A stretch of DNA of 25,899 nucleotides from CAYVQE01 sp964633205. GTDB taxonomy: Bacteria > Myxococcota > B64-G9. How positions within the stretch are numbered: position 1 is the stretch's first letter; each line of letters begins with the position of its first letter. Shown in pieces: positions 1 through 6,928 of the stretch. Location of the stretch: positions 1 to 25,899 of the forward strand of contig CAZWFN010000090.1 in NCBI GenBank assembly GCA_964633205.1, written 5' to 3'. The notes below the pieces were generated by a model, which worked only from the letters and a program-made list of their open reading frames with translations, did not search any database and was not told the DNA's origin. The position numbers and the translations under genes were made by a program.

Positions 1-71
1 CCACCCGCATCGAAAGCCTCGCTCCATGCTCTCCCACATCGGAACTACGGGTCTTGATTGACCCACGTACA

Positions 72-151
72 TGTGCAACACGGTTTGCGCATTTTCAAAA
101 GGAAATAGTACCAGCTGGATGGCTTGCTTTTCAAGTGCTTGAACCAGCTGG
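72..151. promoter_or_regulatory. Cluster of palindromes upstream of the 180-195 promoter, possible activator sites
   Basis: Within 80 bp there is an imperfect inverted repeat TGTGCAA-N6-TTGCGCA (72-91), two copies of CCAGCTGG (111-118 and 144-151, 33 bp apart) and TTCAAGTGCTTGAA (130-143). Bacterial enhancer-binding proteins usually bind dyad sites some 80-150 bp upstream of a sigma-54 promoter, and the 72-91 site fits that distance. Which of these is functional is inference. Confidence 0.35.
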
Positions 152-179
152 GACGAGTGGCAAAGTGGAATTGTGGACT

Positions 180-195
180 TGGCAGGTCTTTTGCA
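180..195 (+). promoter_or_regulatory. Sigma-54 (-24/-12) promoter for the NtrC-type activator
   Basis: TGGCAGGTCTTTTGCA matches 11 of the 12 defined bases of the sigma-54 consensus TGGCACG-N4-TTGCW, with the exact GG-N10-GC spacing. Transcription would begin near 207, about 50 bases before the ATG at 256. The site lies inside the longer open frame that begins at 124, so it argues for the start at 256. Confidence 0.75.
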
Positions 196-255
196 AATAC
201 TCCTCCTGCATTCGGGGGATCGCCGGCCTATGATGGCCCATTGGATGGCGGGGCG

Positions 256-1650
256 ATGAGCGATAAATCGGATGATCTCCAGGCCAGGGCGAAAATCCTG
301 CTGGTGGAGGACAACGCAGGCCTGCGCTTCGCCGTGCGGGACAAGCTCGAGCGGCTGGACTACCAGGTCTTCGAGGCCGCCGCTGGCGAGCAGGCGGAGC
401 GCTGCGTGCGGGATGTGCAGCCCCATCTGGTGCTACTCGACTATCGCCTGCCGGACTGTGATGGGCTGGAGCTGCTGGTCCGGCTCAAGGCGATCTACGA
501 CCAGCTGGCCGTGGTGGTGCTGACCGCCCATGGCTCGCCGGATCTGGCCAGCCGCGCTGCGCGGGCCGGCGCCGACCACTTCTTGACCAAGCCGGTCGAC
601 CTGGCCGCGCTGGAGATCGTCATCCGCCAGGTGGTCGAGCACCAGCGCAGCCAGCGCAGCGCCCGGGCCGGCAAGGTGCTGGCCGAGCGGCGCGAACTCG
701 ATCCCTTCGTCGGCGAGTCCGAACTCGTCCGCCAGCTCGAACAACGCGCCCGGCGGGTGGCGGACGCCGATGTGACCTTGCTGCTGCAAGGCGAGACCGG
801 TGTGGGCAAGGGGGTGCTGGCCAGCTGGATCCACCGCAACAGTCCGCGCACCTCCGAGCCCTTCGTCGACCTGGGTTGCGCCGGGCTGACGCCCGAGCTG
901 CTGGAATCCGAGCTGTTCGGCTACCAACGCGGCGCCTTCACCGGCGCGGCCCGCGACAAGCCGGGCTTGCTCGAGATCGCCAACCGGGGAACGGTGTTTC
1001 TGGATGAGATCGGCGACGTCGATGCCCGGGTGCAGCCGCGGCTGCTCAAGGTGATCGAGGAGCGCCGCTTCCGCCGACTGGGCGGGGTGAAGGATCGCCT
1101 GGTGGACATTCGCATCGTTGCCGCCACCCACCAGGATCTCGAGCGCCTGGTCGTCCGGGGGCGCTTTCGCGAAGATCTGTTCTTCCGCCTCAGCGTTTTT
1201 CCCCTGCTGGTGCCGCCGCTGCGCGAGCGGGTCGCGGACATCCCGCGGTTGGCGGAGCACCTGCTGTACCAGGTGGCTGGCGAGATCGGTCGCTCCGAAG
1301 AGCTGCGGCTGACGCTGGCCGCGGTGCAGTTGCTGCAGGCCCACCCCTGGCCCGGCAATATCCGCGAGCTGCGCAACCTGCTCGAGCGGGTGGTGCTGCT
1401 GGCCGATGGCCCGATCATCAACGCCCGCGATCTGCAGGCCGCGCTGGCCCGGCCCGGGGGGCGCCCCGCTCCGGCCCGGGACCGGCCGCTGGCCGAGGTG
1501 GAGCGGGACCACATCGAGGCCGTGCTGCGCCGGGCCGAAGGTCACGTCGAGACCGCCGCCCGGCGGCTGGGCATTTCGCGCAGCTCGCTGTATCAGAAGA
1601 TCAGGAAGTTCCAGCTGCAGGTCGAGCGGCCCGGGTCCGCTTCCCGCTGA
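256..1650 (+). CDS. Sigma-54-dependent response regulator (NtrC family)
   Basis: 464-residue receiver-AAA+-Fis activator. The receiver has the acidic pocket VEDN, phosphoacceptor Asp62 in LLDYRLPD, and Lys112 in LTKP. The AAA+ domain has Walker A GETGVGKG (about 179-186), an intact sigma-54-contacting GAFTGA loop (about 226-231) and Walker B FLDEIGD. A Fis-type helix-turn-helix (ETAARRLGISRSSLYQKI) ends the protein. All catalytic motifs are intact, so it should activate sigma-54 RNA polymerase when phosphorylated. The frame is open from 124, but the ATG at 256 is preferred because a sigma-54 promoter lies at 180-195 and the receiver starts right after this Met. Its kinase is not adjacent. The soluble kinase at 2898-3686 is a plausible partner by proximity only. 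Confidence 0.93.
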   Translation: MSDKSDDLQARAKILLVEDNAGLRFAVRDKLERLDYQVFEAAAGEQAERCVRDVQPHLVLLDYRLPDCDGLELLVRLKAIYDQLAVVVLTAHGSPDLASRAARAGADHFLTKPVDLAALEIVIRQVVEHQRSQRSARAGKVLAERRELDPFVGESELVRQLEQRARRVADADVTLLLQGETGVGKGVLASWIHRNSPRTSEPFVDLGCAGLTPELLESELFGYQRGAFTGAARDKPGLLEIANRGTVFLDEIGDVDARVQPRLLKVIEERRFRRLGGVKDRLVDIRIVAATHQDLERLVVRGRFREDLFFRLSVFPLLVPPLRERVADIPRLAEHLLYQVAGEIGRSEELRLTLAAVQLLQAHPWPGNIRELRNLLERVVLLADGPIINARDLQAALARPGGRPAPARDRPLAEVERDHIEAVLRRAEGHVETAARRLGISRSSLYQKIRKFQLQVERPGSASR

Positions 1651-1664
1651 TGCGCGCTGGACCG

Positions 1665-1688
1665 CAGCCGGGCCCGCAGCACCGGCTG
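1665..1688. terminator. Hairpin between convergent genes
   Basis: CAGCCGG (1665-1671) pairs perfectly with CCGGCTG (1682-1688) across a 10-base loop. It fills the 42 bp between the stop of the activator (1650) and the stop of the minus-strand V4R-like gene (1693). No T-tract follows on either strand, so intrinsic termination is uncertain. Confidence 0.4.
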
Positions 1689-1692
1689 GGGA

Positions 1693-2160
1693 TCACTTCT
1701 CGTGCAGCTCGACCACCAGGGTGGTGTCGCCTTCGGCGCCGCCCTCGGTGGGGTGCAGCTCGAGCACCTTGGCCCGCTTGCCCAGATTGCGCTCGGCCAG
1801 GGCGATGGTCAGTGCCGCGAACGGACAGCCGAAGGGCTCGATGTTTTCCTTCTTCAAATCCTGGGTCAGCTGGAAGAACGAGCATCCCCGGATGCTGGCG
1901 GTCAGCTTGCCATCGGCCAACTGGAAAGTGATGTCGTCGCACAGACCGGCGTTCTTGACCGTCTCGCCCAGCTTCGCCTGCAGCTTATCGATGTCGTCCA
2001 CGCAGGAGAAGTCCACCCCGAGTTTGCCGAACTCTGTCAAGATGTCGGGTGCTGCCTGGCGCATGATCGCCGGCGCGCTGGCGCCGGCCAGCTTGTCCAG
2101 AGCCTTGTAGACCCCGTAAAGGATGGCTTCGACCGCTTTGACGTCGACCTTTTCCGGCAT
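1693..2160 (-). CDS. V4R-like small protein, copy 1 of a duplicated pair
   Basis: 155 residues, cytoplasmic, no signal peptide or membrane segment. The C-terminal half resembles V4R / small-molecule-binding domains: a beta segment with GCSFF, then FGCPFAALTIALAERNLGKR and a final strand pair. Cys53, Cys74, Cys93 and Cys112 are all kept in the second copy (5962-6429), so they may bind metal or a ligand. The two copies differ at about 20 positions and the C-terminal third is nearly identical. The start is the ATG at 2160, preceded by GAGGAG. It follows the roadblock gene at 2195-2545 by 34 bp, the same order as in the second copy. The V4R assignment is by overall pattern and is moderate. The ligand is unknown. 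Confidence 0.7.
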   Translation of the reverse strand: MPEKVDVKAVEAILYGVYKALDKLAGASAPAIMRQAAPDILTEFGKLGVDFSCVDDIDKLQAKLGETVKNAGLCDDITFQLADGKLTASIRGCSFFQLTQDLKKENIEPFGCPFAALTIALAERNLGKRAKVLELHPTEGGAEGDTTLVVELHEK

Positions 2161-2194
2161 ATCGTACTCCTCTTCGGTCCTGGGTCGGCGTCGC

Positions 2195-2545
2195 TCAGAG
2201 CACGCGCTCGAGCTCACCGATGCCCTTCTTGACGTTGTGGCGGATCATGCCCAGGTTGGACTCCGCCGTTGCCACCACACCGAGCACCGCGTCGCGGCCG
2301 ACCGGCGCGGCGATGATCACGCCGCCGTCGAACTCGGCCATGACCTCGAACAAGCCGCCCTGCTCGGTGTCGCGCCCCATAGCCTCGATGGCGCCGATGG
2401 CCGTGGAGATGACCGCTCCGACCGCGTCCGCATCCATGTCGCCGACGTGCTCGATCACGAAGCCGTCGCGGCCGACCACGAGCGATTCATGCACCCCGTC
2501 GGTGGTGTTCATTTCCCGCAGCAAAGACTGGGCCCTGGTCACCAT
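2195..2545 (-). CDS. Roadblock/LC7 (MglB-like) protein, copy 1
   Basis: 116-residue single-domain roadblock/LC7 protein: helix 1, then DGFVIEHVGDMDADAVGAV, central strands with GGVIIAAPVGRDAVLGVVA and the typical ESNLGMIRHNVKK last helix. Roadblock proteins dimerise and act as regulators or scaffolds of MglA-type GTPases. One such GTPase is encoded at 8764-9345. The start is the ATG at 2545, with GGAGG six bases upstream. It differs from the copy at 6475-6825 at about 10 of 116 residues. It is the first gene after the sigma-54 promoter at 2604-2619, so this cassette can be expressed separately from the large operon. Confidence 0.9.
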   Translation of the reverse strand: MVTRAQSLLREMNTTDGVHESLVVGRDGFVIEHVGDMDADAVGAVISTAIGAIEAMGRDTEQGGLFEVMAEFDGGVIIAAPVGRDAVLGVVATAESNLGMIRHNVKKGIGELERVL

Positions 2546-2603
2546 GCACTGCCTCCTTTCGCGTGGATCGATTCTGTCAGCTGCAACCGTTTCGCCGGTT
2601 TGG

Positions 2604-2619
2604 TGCAATCGGTACGCCC
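2604..2619 (-). promoter_or_regulatory. Sigma-54 promoter for the roadblock/V4R cassette copy 1
   Basis: On the minus strand GGGCGTACCGATTGCA keeps the GGC and TTGCA blocks of TGGCACG-N4-TTGCW with GG-N10-GC spacing. It would start RNA near 2592, about 47 bases before the ATG at 2545. On the minus strand it is preceded by GGGAACTTTTTTT, and a similar GGGAACTTTTT precedes the promoter at 11295-11310. Confidence 0.6.
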
Positions 2620-2658
2620 TTCAAAAAAAGTTCCCGCTGCTGGGATGTTTGCGTTGTT

Positions 2659-2683
2659 CCAAGAAAACAAGTTGTTTTTTTGG
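2659..2683. repeat. AT-rich 25-bp inverted repeat, possible operator or activator site
   Basis: Arms of 12 bases (2659-2670 and 2672-2683) around a central G at 2671. The inner seven pairs (AAAACAA/TTGTTTT) are perfect and only one pair of twelve mismatches. It lies 40-64 bp upstream of the sigma-54 promoter at 2604-2619, in an unusually AT-rich patch for this DNA. Confidence 0.45.
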
Positions 2684-2897
2684 GAGATGGACGCGCGCCA
2701 TGGGCAGCCGGGGTGGGCGGACGCCGGCCGGCGCGTGGAACGCGCGCTCCGGCGGCCGGCAGCGACCCACGCCCACCCGGCGCGGTTGCGCCCACGCGTG
2801 ATTTTCACACTGCGGCGGATCGATTATGGGTGAGGTTCACGCTTGGCCACGACCGGGATCGGGGGTCCTTGCCAACAGCAGAGCCAATTCGACGGTG

Positions 2898-3686
2898 CTA
2901 GCCGGTCGCGTTGGGCAGCAACACGCTGAACCGGGTGCCGCGGCCGGGTGCGCTGTGGATGGCCAATGCGCCGGCGTGACGTTGTAGCACCAGCCGGGCC
3001 AGGGGCAGGCCCATGCCGCGATCGGTGGCCTTGGTCGAGAAGAAGGGCTCGAAGACCCGCTGCCGGGTGGCGTCGTCCATTCCGCAACCGTCGTCCGCGA
3101 TCTCGACGCAGGCGTGCATGCCGGAGCGCATGCCCCAGTGGACGAGCCCCTCGGTCTGCTGCGTATTGCGCACCAGCACCGTCTTGGTGCTGATCCGGAT
3201 CCGGCCGCCGTCCGGCCCGACGGCCTCGACCGCGTTGCCGATCAGGTTGGCGAAGAGCTGGCGCAGCTCGATGGTGTCGCCCTCGACCGGCAAGGGGTCG
3301 GTGGCCATCTCGGTCTCGATGGTGACGCTGGGCGGCAGGCTGCAGCGGCTCATGGCCACCGCCTCGGCTACCAGACTGCGCAGCTCGACCACCCGCGGGC
3401 TCTGATCGGACCGGCGACCGAGGGCCAGCAGGTAGCGCGACAGCTCGGATGCCCGCTGCGCCAGGGCCTCGATGCGGGCAGCCCGCTCGCGCAGGCGCTG
3501 GTCCGGTTCGATCTCGCGCAGCAGCAGATCGAGGTTGCCCAAGATGCCGAACATCAGATTGTTGATGTCGTGGGCGATGCCGCGGGCCAGCATCCCCTTG
3601 CCTGCGCCGAGTTCCTGACGCTCGGCTGCGGCGGTCCCGCCGGTCGCAGGGGTCTCGTTCGTGCCGGGCGGGCCGGGATCCTTCAT
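2898..3686 (-). CDS. Soluble histidine kinase without a sensor domain
   Basis: 262 residues: a short Pro/Gly-rich lead, an H-box (ARGIAHDINNLMFGIL, His39), then an HATPase domain with N-box NLIGNAVEAV, G1 DDGCGMD, F-box FEPFFSTK and G2 GMGLPLA. There is no membrane segment and no PAS, GAF or other input domain, so the signal probably comes from a partner protein. The ATG at 3686 overlaps the stop of the upstream DUF4388-like/roadblock gene by four bases (ATGA), which implies translational coupling and makes that protein a candidate sensor partner. It is the last gene of the large operon. Candidate acceptors are the receivers at 10642-11241 and 9869-10645 and the activator at 256-1650. Confidence 0.88.
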   Translation of the reverse strand: MKDPGPPGTNETPATGGTAAAERQELGAGKGMLARGIAHDINNLMFGILGNLDLLLREIEPDQRLRERAARIEALAQRASELSRYLLALGRRSDQSPRVVELRSLVAEAVAMSRCSLPPSVTIETEMATDPLPVEGDTIELRQLFANLIGNAVEAVGPDGGRIRISTKTVLVRNTQQTEGLVHWGMRSGMHACVEIADDGCGMDDATRQRVFEPFFSTKATDRGMGLPLARLVLQRHAGALAIHSAPGRGTRFSVLLPNATG

Positions 3687-4615
3687 CCGGTTTCTCCGGA
3701 GCCGCTCGCGGCCGACCGGGGTTGGGACCGGCTGGTGGCCAGCAGGTCGGCCATGGTCTCGGCGGCGCTCTCCAGCCGGTACTTGGCCATGCCCAGGTTG
3801 CCTTCCGGCTCCAACAGCAGGGCCACCAGGGTCCAGCGCTGGGTATCCAGCCAGCGCGACAGCAGCATGCCCTGGCGACATTCCAGCAGCAGCAGCCGCA
3901 CCCCACCTAGCGCGCTGGGCTCGACCGCCCGCTCGGAGTCCTCGAGTACCGTCACCATGGCCACGCCCAGCACGGTCAAGTCGGCCCGGCCGTCGGGCTG
4001 GCGGCCGGCCAGGATCTCCCCGTCGGCCGAGATGACGGCGGCCGCGCGGCAACCCGGCACAGCGAGCAGGTCGTCCAGCAACCGTTCGCAGCGGGCGGAG
4101 TCCAGTGCAGGCCGTCCGGCCCGTTGCTCTTTCCCCTCGGTTCCATTCGTGCGCCGGCTCACCCGCGTATCCATGATCTCCTCCAGCGAAAACGTGAGCT
4201 CCTCGTCCTCGACCACCGGTCCCTGGCCGTCGACGACCTCGATCTCGCCCTGCCGGGCGAAGCCGGCCAGGGCCATGCGGGTGTGCAGCAGCAGGCAGCG
4301 GCGCAGCACCGGTCGCCTGATGTAGCCGGACTCCTCGAGCAGCGCGCCGAGCTTGCGCCGGCCCTGGGAAGCGGCGTACTGCCGGCCGACGTCTTCCAGC
4401 TGGGCCGGACTGACCTTGCCCAGCCGGCGCAGGTAGGCGCCCAGGGTCTCGGTCTGCTGGCGGCAGACGGCCCAGGCGATCCGGCCCCGGTGCAGCACCA
4501 CGCAACCCAGGGGGTGCCCGCTGGCATGGATGTTCAGCTGGGCGCTGCGCTCGCTGCTGGCGTGATCGACCAGGCGGTCGTGCAGCGCGGCGGGCAAGTG
4601 CATCGTGGCAACCAT
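3683..4615 (-). CDS. DUF4388-like / roadblock fusion protein
   Basis: 310 residues. The N-terminal part (about 20-170) has the pattern of DUF4388/PATAN-type adaptor domains (LNIHASGHPLGCVVLHRGRIAWA, then LGKVSPAQLEDV and LGALLEESGYI). A linker rich in charged residues follows. The C-terminal ~110 residues form a roadblock domain (VPGCRAAAVISADGEILA ... EGNLGMAKYRLESA). It resembles the architecture of 8014-8739 but is diverged. The start is set at the ATG at 4615, which has GGGGAGG four bases upstream. Met at 4603 is an alternative. It sits 31 bp after the leucine-rich-repeat gene and overlaps the kinase start. The likely role is an adaptor between the GTPase and the kinase, which is inference. 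Confidence 0.75.
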   Translation of the reverse strand: MVATMHLPAALHDRLVDHASSERSAQLNIHASGHPLGCVVLHRGRIAWAVCRQQTETLGAYLRRLGKVSPAQLEDVGRQYAASQGRRKLGALLEESGYIRRPVLRRCLLLHTRMALAGFARQGEIEVVDGQGPVVEDEELTFSLEEIMDTRVSRRTNGTEGKEQRAGRPALDSARCERLLDDLLAVPGCRAAAVISADGEILAGRQPDGRADLTVLGVAMVTVLEDSERAVEPSALGGVRLLLLECRQGMLLSRWLDTQRWTLVALLLEPEGNLGMAKYRLESAAETMADLLATSRSQPRSAASGSGETG

Positions 4616-4646
4616 GCGGCCTCCCCGAACCCGACACGCCCCGCCC

Positions 4647-5846
4647 TCAGGCCGACTCCGCCAGCGGGTTGCCATAGCTCATCAAGTTGTCGAGGCGATC
4701 GAGCCGGGCCAGTCCGGCCGGTATCTCGGTCAGCCGGTTGTGCTGCAGCTGCAGCTCCTCGAGTTCGCGCAGCCGCTCCCAGCCGCCCGGCAAACGGCGC
4801 AACCGGTTGGAGCTCAGATCGAGGTGCTGCAGCTCGGTCAGCCCGGTCAAATCGGCGGGCAGTTCGGCGATGCGGTTGTCTCGCACCACCAGCCAACGCA
4901 GGCGCCGCAGCTCGCCGATGCAGTCCGGCAGCTCGCCCAGGGCATTGCAGTCCAGCCAGAGCTGTTCCAGAAGGTGCAGCCGGCCGATGGCGGCGGGCAG
5001 CCGATCGAGTCGGTTGTGGGCCAGATCCAGGCATTCCAGCCGCGTCAGCTCGCCCAGCCAATCGGGCAGCCGGCCGATGGCGTTGCCCCGCAGCGACAGG
5101 ATGCGCAGCGAGTGCAGGTGGCGCAGCACCGGCGGCAGGCTGCGGAAGCGGTTGAAGTGCGCCGATAAGCGCCGCAATTGCCCGGCCGCCTGCAGCGAGT
5201 CCGGCAGTGCACCGATGTGGTTGTTGTTGATCAACAGCTCGCGCAACCGGCGCAGCCGCCCGATCTGGGCCGGCAGCGCCTGCAGGGCGTTGAGCCGCAC
5301 ATCCAGATGGACCAGCGCGGACAACCGACAGAGCGTGTCCGGCAGACAGCGCAGCGGGCCCCCGGCCGGTCGCGCTGTGCGGGTTTTTCCGCCGGGCGAG
5401 AACTCGGCCGCAGAACCGCGCTGGGCCAGGGCGGGCTTCTGGTAGACCAGGCTCAGCCGCCGCAGCCGGAGCAGCCGTGCCACCACTGCCGGGACCTCGG
5501 CAAGGCGATTGAAGCCCAGCTCGAGCGTCTCCAAATGCTCCAGCGTGGCAAGACCGTCCGGCAGGCTCTGCAGCCGGTTGCGCTCGAGTCTCAGCTCGCG
5601 CAGCGCGGTCAACTCCAGCAGTTCGGTGGGCAGCGCGCGCAGGCGGTTCATCCGCAGGTCGAGGTGGGTCAGGTGGTTCAGCCGATTCAGGCCGGCCGGC
5701 AACCGCTCCAGCCGCAGGCGGCTGAGGTCCAGGGCGGTGGCGCCCAGGTGGGCGGCCCGCTCGATCCGCCGGGCGGCCCGTTCAGTGGCCGGGAGCTCAT
5801 CGCGCACAGCTTGGGGCTCGTCGGTGGTGATGCAGTGACAGTCCAT
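4647..5846 (-). CDS. Cytoplasmic leucine-rich-repeat protein
   Basis: 399 residues, almost entirely made of 23-residue bacterial-type LRR units (LxxLxLxxNxLxxLPxxL), about 13 in all. Four N-terminal units are separated from the rest by a non-repeat stretch of about 30 residues (beginning near LVYQKPALAQRG) that may form a loop. There is no signal peptide, so it should act inside the cell. LRR proteins of this type are protein-protein scaffolds, and some families (Roco proteins) combine LRRs with Ras-like GTPases. Here the GTPase is a separate gene in the same operon. The ATG at 5846 is chosen because GGGGAG lies just upstream. An ATG at 5861 has no good ribosome site. A long hairpin (5900-5942) lies in the 115-bp leader. 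Confidence 0.85.
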   Translation of the reverse strand: MDCHCITTDEPQAVRDELPATERAARRIERAAHLGATALDLSRLRLERLPAGLNRLNHLTHLDLRMNRLRALPTELLELTALRELRLERNRLQSLPDGLATLEHLETLELGFNRLAEVPAVVARLLRLRRLSLVYQKPALAQRGSAAEFSPGGKTRTARPAGGPLRCLPDTLCRLSALVHLDVRLNALQALPAQIGRLRRLRELLINNNHIGALPDSLQAAGQLRRLSAHFNRFRSLPPVLRHLHSLRILSLRGNAIGRLPDWLGELTRLECLDLAHNRLDRLPAAIGRLHLLEQLWLDCNALGELPDCIGELRRLRWLVVRDNRIAELPADLTGLTELQHLDLSSNRLRRLPGGWERLRELEELQLQHNRLTEIPAGLARLDRLDNLMSYGNPLAESA

Positions 5847-5899
5847 GTTCTCCCCGGTCATGCCGAACGGTTACGCCGTCCTTTCATCGACCGTCGCCG

Positions 5900-5942
5900 C
5901 CGGCCCGCGGCGGGACTCCGCCAGGATCCCGCCGCGGGCCGG
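5900..5942. repeat. Long perfect GC-rich hairpin inside the operon
   Basis: A 16-bp perfect inverted repeat (arms 5900-5915 and 5927-5942, 11-base loop). The loop can extend the stem with TCC/GGA. It lies between the V4R-like stop (5962) and the LRR start (5846). With no T-tract it may act as an RNA processing or stability element, or a partial terminator that lowers expression of the distal genes. Confidence 0.65.
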
Positions 5943-5961
5943 TGGGGCGATCAGCCGCGGG

Positions 5962-6429
5962 CTACTTCTCGTGCAGCTCCACCACCAGGGTGGTGTCGCC
6001 GTCGCCGCCGCCCTCGGTGGGATGCAGCTCGAGCACCTTGGCCCGTTTGCCCAGGTTTCGTTCGGCCAGGGCGATGGTCAGCGCCGCGAAGGGACAGCCG
6101 AAGGGCTCGATGTCCTCTTTCTTCAGGGCGGCGGTCAGCTGGAAGAACGAACAGCCGCTGATCTTGGCGGTCAGCCTGTCGTCGGTCAGCTGGAAGTTGA
6201 TGTCGTCGCACAGTCCGGTGTTCTTGACCGTCTCGCCCAGCTTCGACTCCAGCTTCTCGATGTTGTCCACGCATGTGAAGTCCACTCCGAGCTTGCCCAG
6301 CTCGGTCAGGATGTCGGGCGCGGCCTGGCGCATCACCGCCGGGGCGCTGGCCCCGGCCAGCTTGTGCAGGGCCTTGTAGACACCGTAGAGGATGGCTTCG
6401 ACTGCTTTGACATCGACTTTTTCCGGCAT
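5962..6429 (-). CDS. V4R-like small protein, copy 2 of a duplicated pair
   Basis: 155 residues, the same length as copy 1 (1693-2160), with about 20 substitutions concentrated in the middle (residues 40-105). The first 21 residues and the last third are almost unchanged, including Cys53, Cys74, Cys93 and Cys112. The start at 6429 has AAAGGAG six bases upstream. It follows its roadblock partner by 45 bp and is embedded in the large operon, whereas copy 1 has its own promoter. The conserved cysteine pattern and V4R-like fold suggest ligand or metal sensing feeding into the roadblock protein. The ligand cannot be inferred. Confidence 0.7.
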   Translation of the reverse strand: MPEKVDVKAVEAILYGVYKALHKLAGASAPAVMRQAAPDILTELGKLGVDFTCVDNIEKLESKLGETVKNTGLCDDINFQLTDDRLTAKISGCSFFQLTAALKKEDIEPFGCPFAALTIALAERNLGKRAKVLELHPTEGGGDGDTTLVVELHEK

Positions 6430-6474
6430 GGGGGTCTCCTTTCCGGGAGTCCGTGTTCGGGTCGTCGCGGGTGC

Positions 6475-6825
6475 CTAGAGCACCCGCTCCAGCTCGGCGA
6501 TTCCCTTTTTGACGTTGTGCCGGATCATGCCCAGGTTGGCGTCCGCGGTGGCCACCACGCCGAGCACGGCATCGCGGCCGACAGGCGCCGAGATGATCAC
6601 CCCGCCGTTGAACTCGGCCATGACTTCGAACAGACCCCCCTGTTCGGTGTCGCGCCCCATGGCCTCGATGGCACCGATGGCCGTGGAGATGACCGCCCCC
6701 ACCGCGTCCGCGTCCATGTCCCCGACGTGTTCGATGACGAAACCATCGCGGCCGACCACCAGCGACTCGTGGACGCCGTCGGTCGTGTTGAGCTCCCTCA
6801 ACATCGTCTGCGCTTTCGTTGCCAT
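6475..6825 (-). CDS. Roadblock/LC7 (MglB-like) protein, copy 2
   Basis: 116-residue roadblock/LC7 protein differing at about 10 positions from copy 1. The identical core includes NTTDGVHESLVVGRDGFVIE and VGRDAVLGVVATA. The start at 6825 has AAAGGAG upstream. It lies 103 bp after the AAA+ gene, the second-largest gap in the operon, with a small hairpin at 6908-6922 and no recognisable sigma-54 promoter in the gap. It probably forms a homodimer or a mixed dimer with copy 1 and pairs with the MglA-type GTPase at 8764-9345. That is family knowledge plus inference. Confidence 0.9.
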   Translation of the reverse strand: MATKAQTMLRELNTTDGVHESLVVGRDGFVIEHVGDMDADAVGAVISTAIGAIEAMGRDTEQGGLFEVMAEFNGGVIISAPVGRDAVLGVVATADANLGMIRHNVKKGIAELERVL

Positions 6826-6907
6826 TACGACTCTCCTTTCCCTTCGCTCGCCATTGTTGTTCGATCCTGATCGTCACCGTCCGGTCGTCCCGCGCCGGAT
6901 GGCGGAT

Positions 6908-6922
6908 AGCGGCTGCGCCGCT
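6908..6922. repeat. Small hairpin after the AAA+ gene
   Basis: AGCGGC-TGC-GCCGCT is a perfect 6-bp stem with a 3-base loop, 7 bases beyond the AAA+ gene's stop (minus strand) and 83 bp before the roadblock start. No T-tract follows, so at most it would weaken read-through. Confidence 0.35.
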
Positions 6923-6928
6923 GCGGGT

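Larger units (their letters stand above)
2546..2897. other. 352-bp intergenic control region between two minus-strand units
   Basis: I see no gene here. From right to left it holds a perfect hairpin GGCGC-GGTT-GCGCC (2779-2792), a longer GC-rich stem (arms 2723-2729 and 2754-2760 around an inner GCGCG/CGCGC), an AT-rich inverted repeat (2659-2683) and the sigma-54 promoter. The GC-rich hairpins follow the end of the histidine kinase gene and could end that operon. They lack T-tracts. Confidence 0.5.

Noticed and set aside
124..255. Upstream in-frame extension of the first activator (start at 124)
   Set aside because: A good sigma-54 promoter lies at 180-195 inside it, and the receiver domain begins right after the Met at 256.
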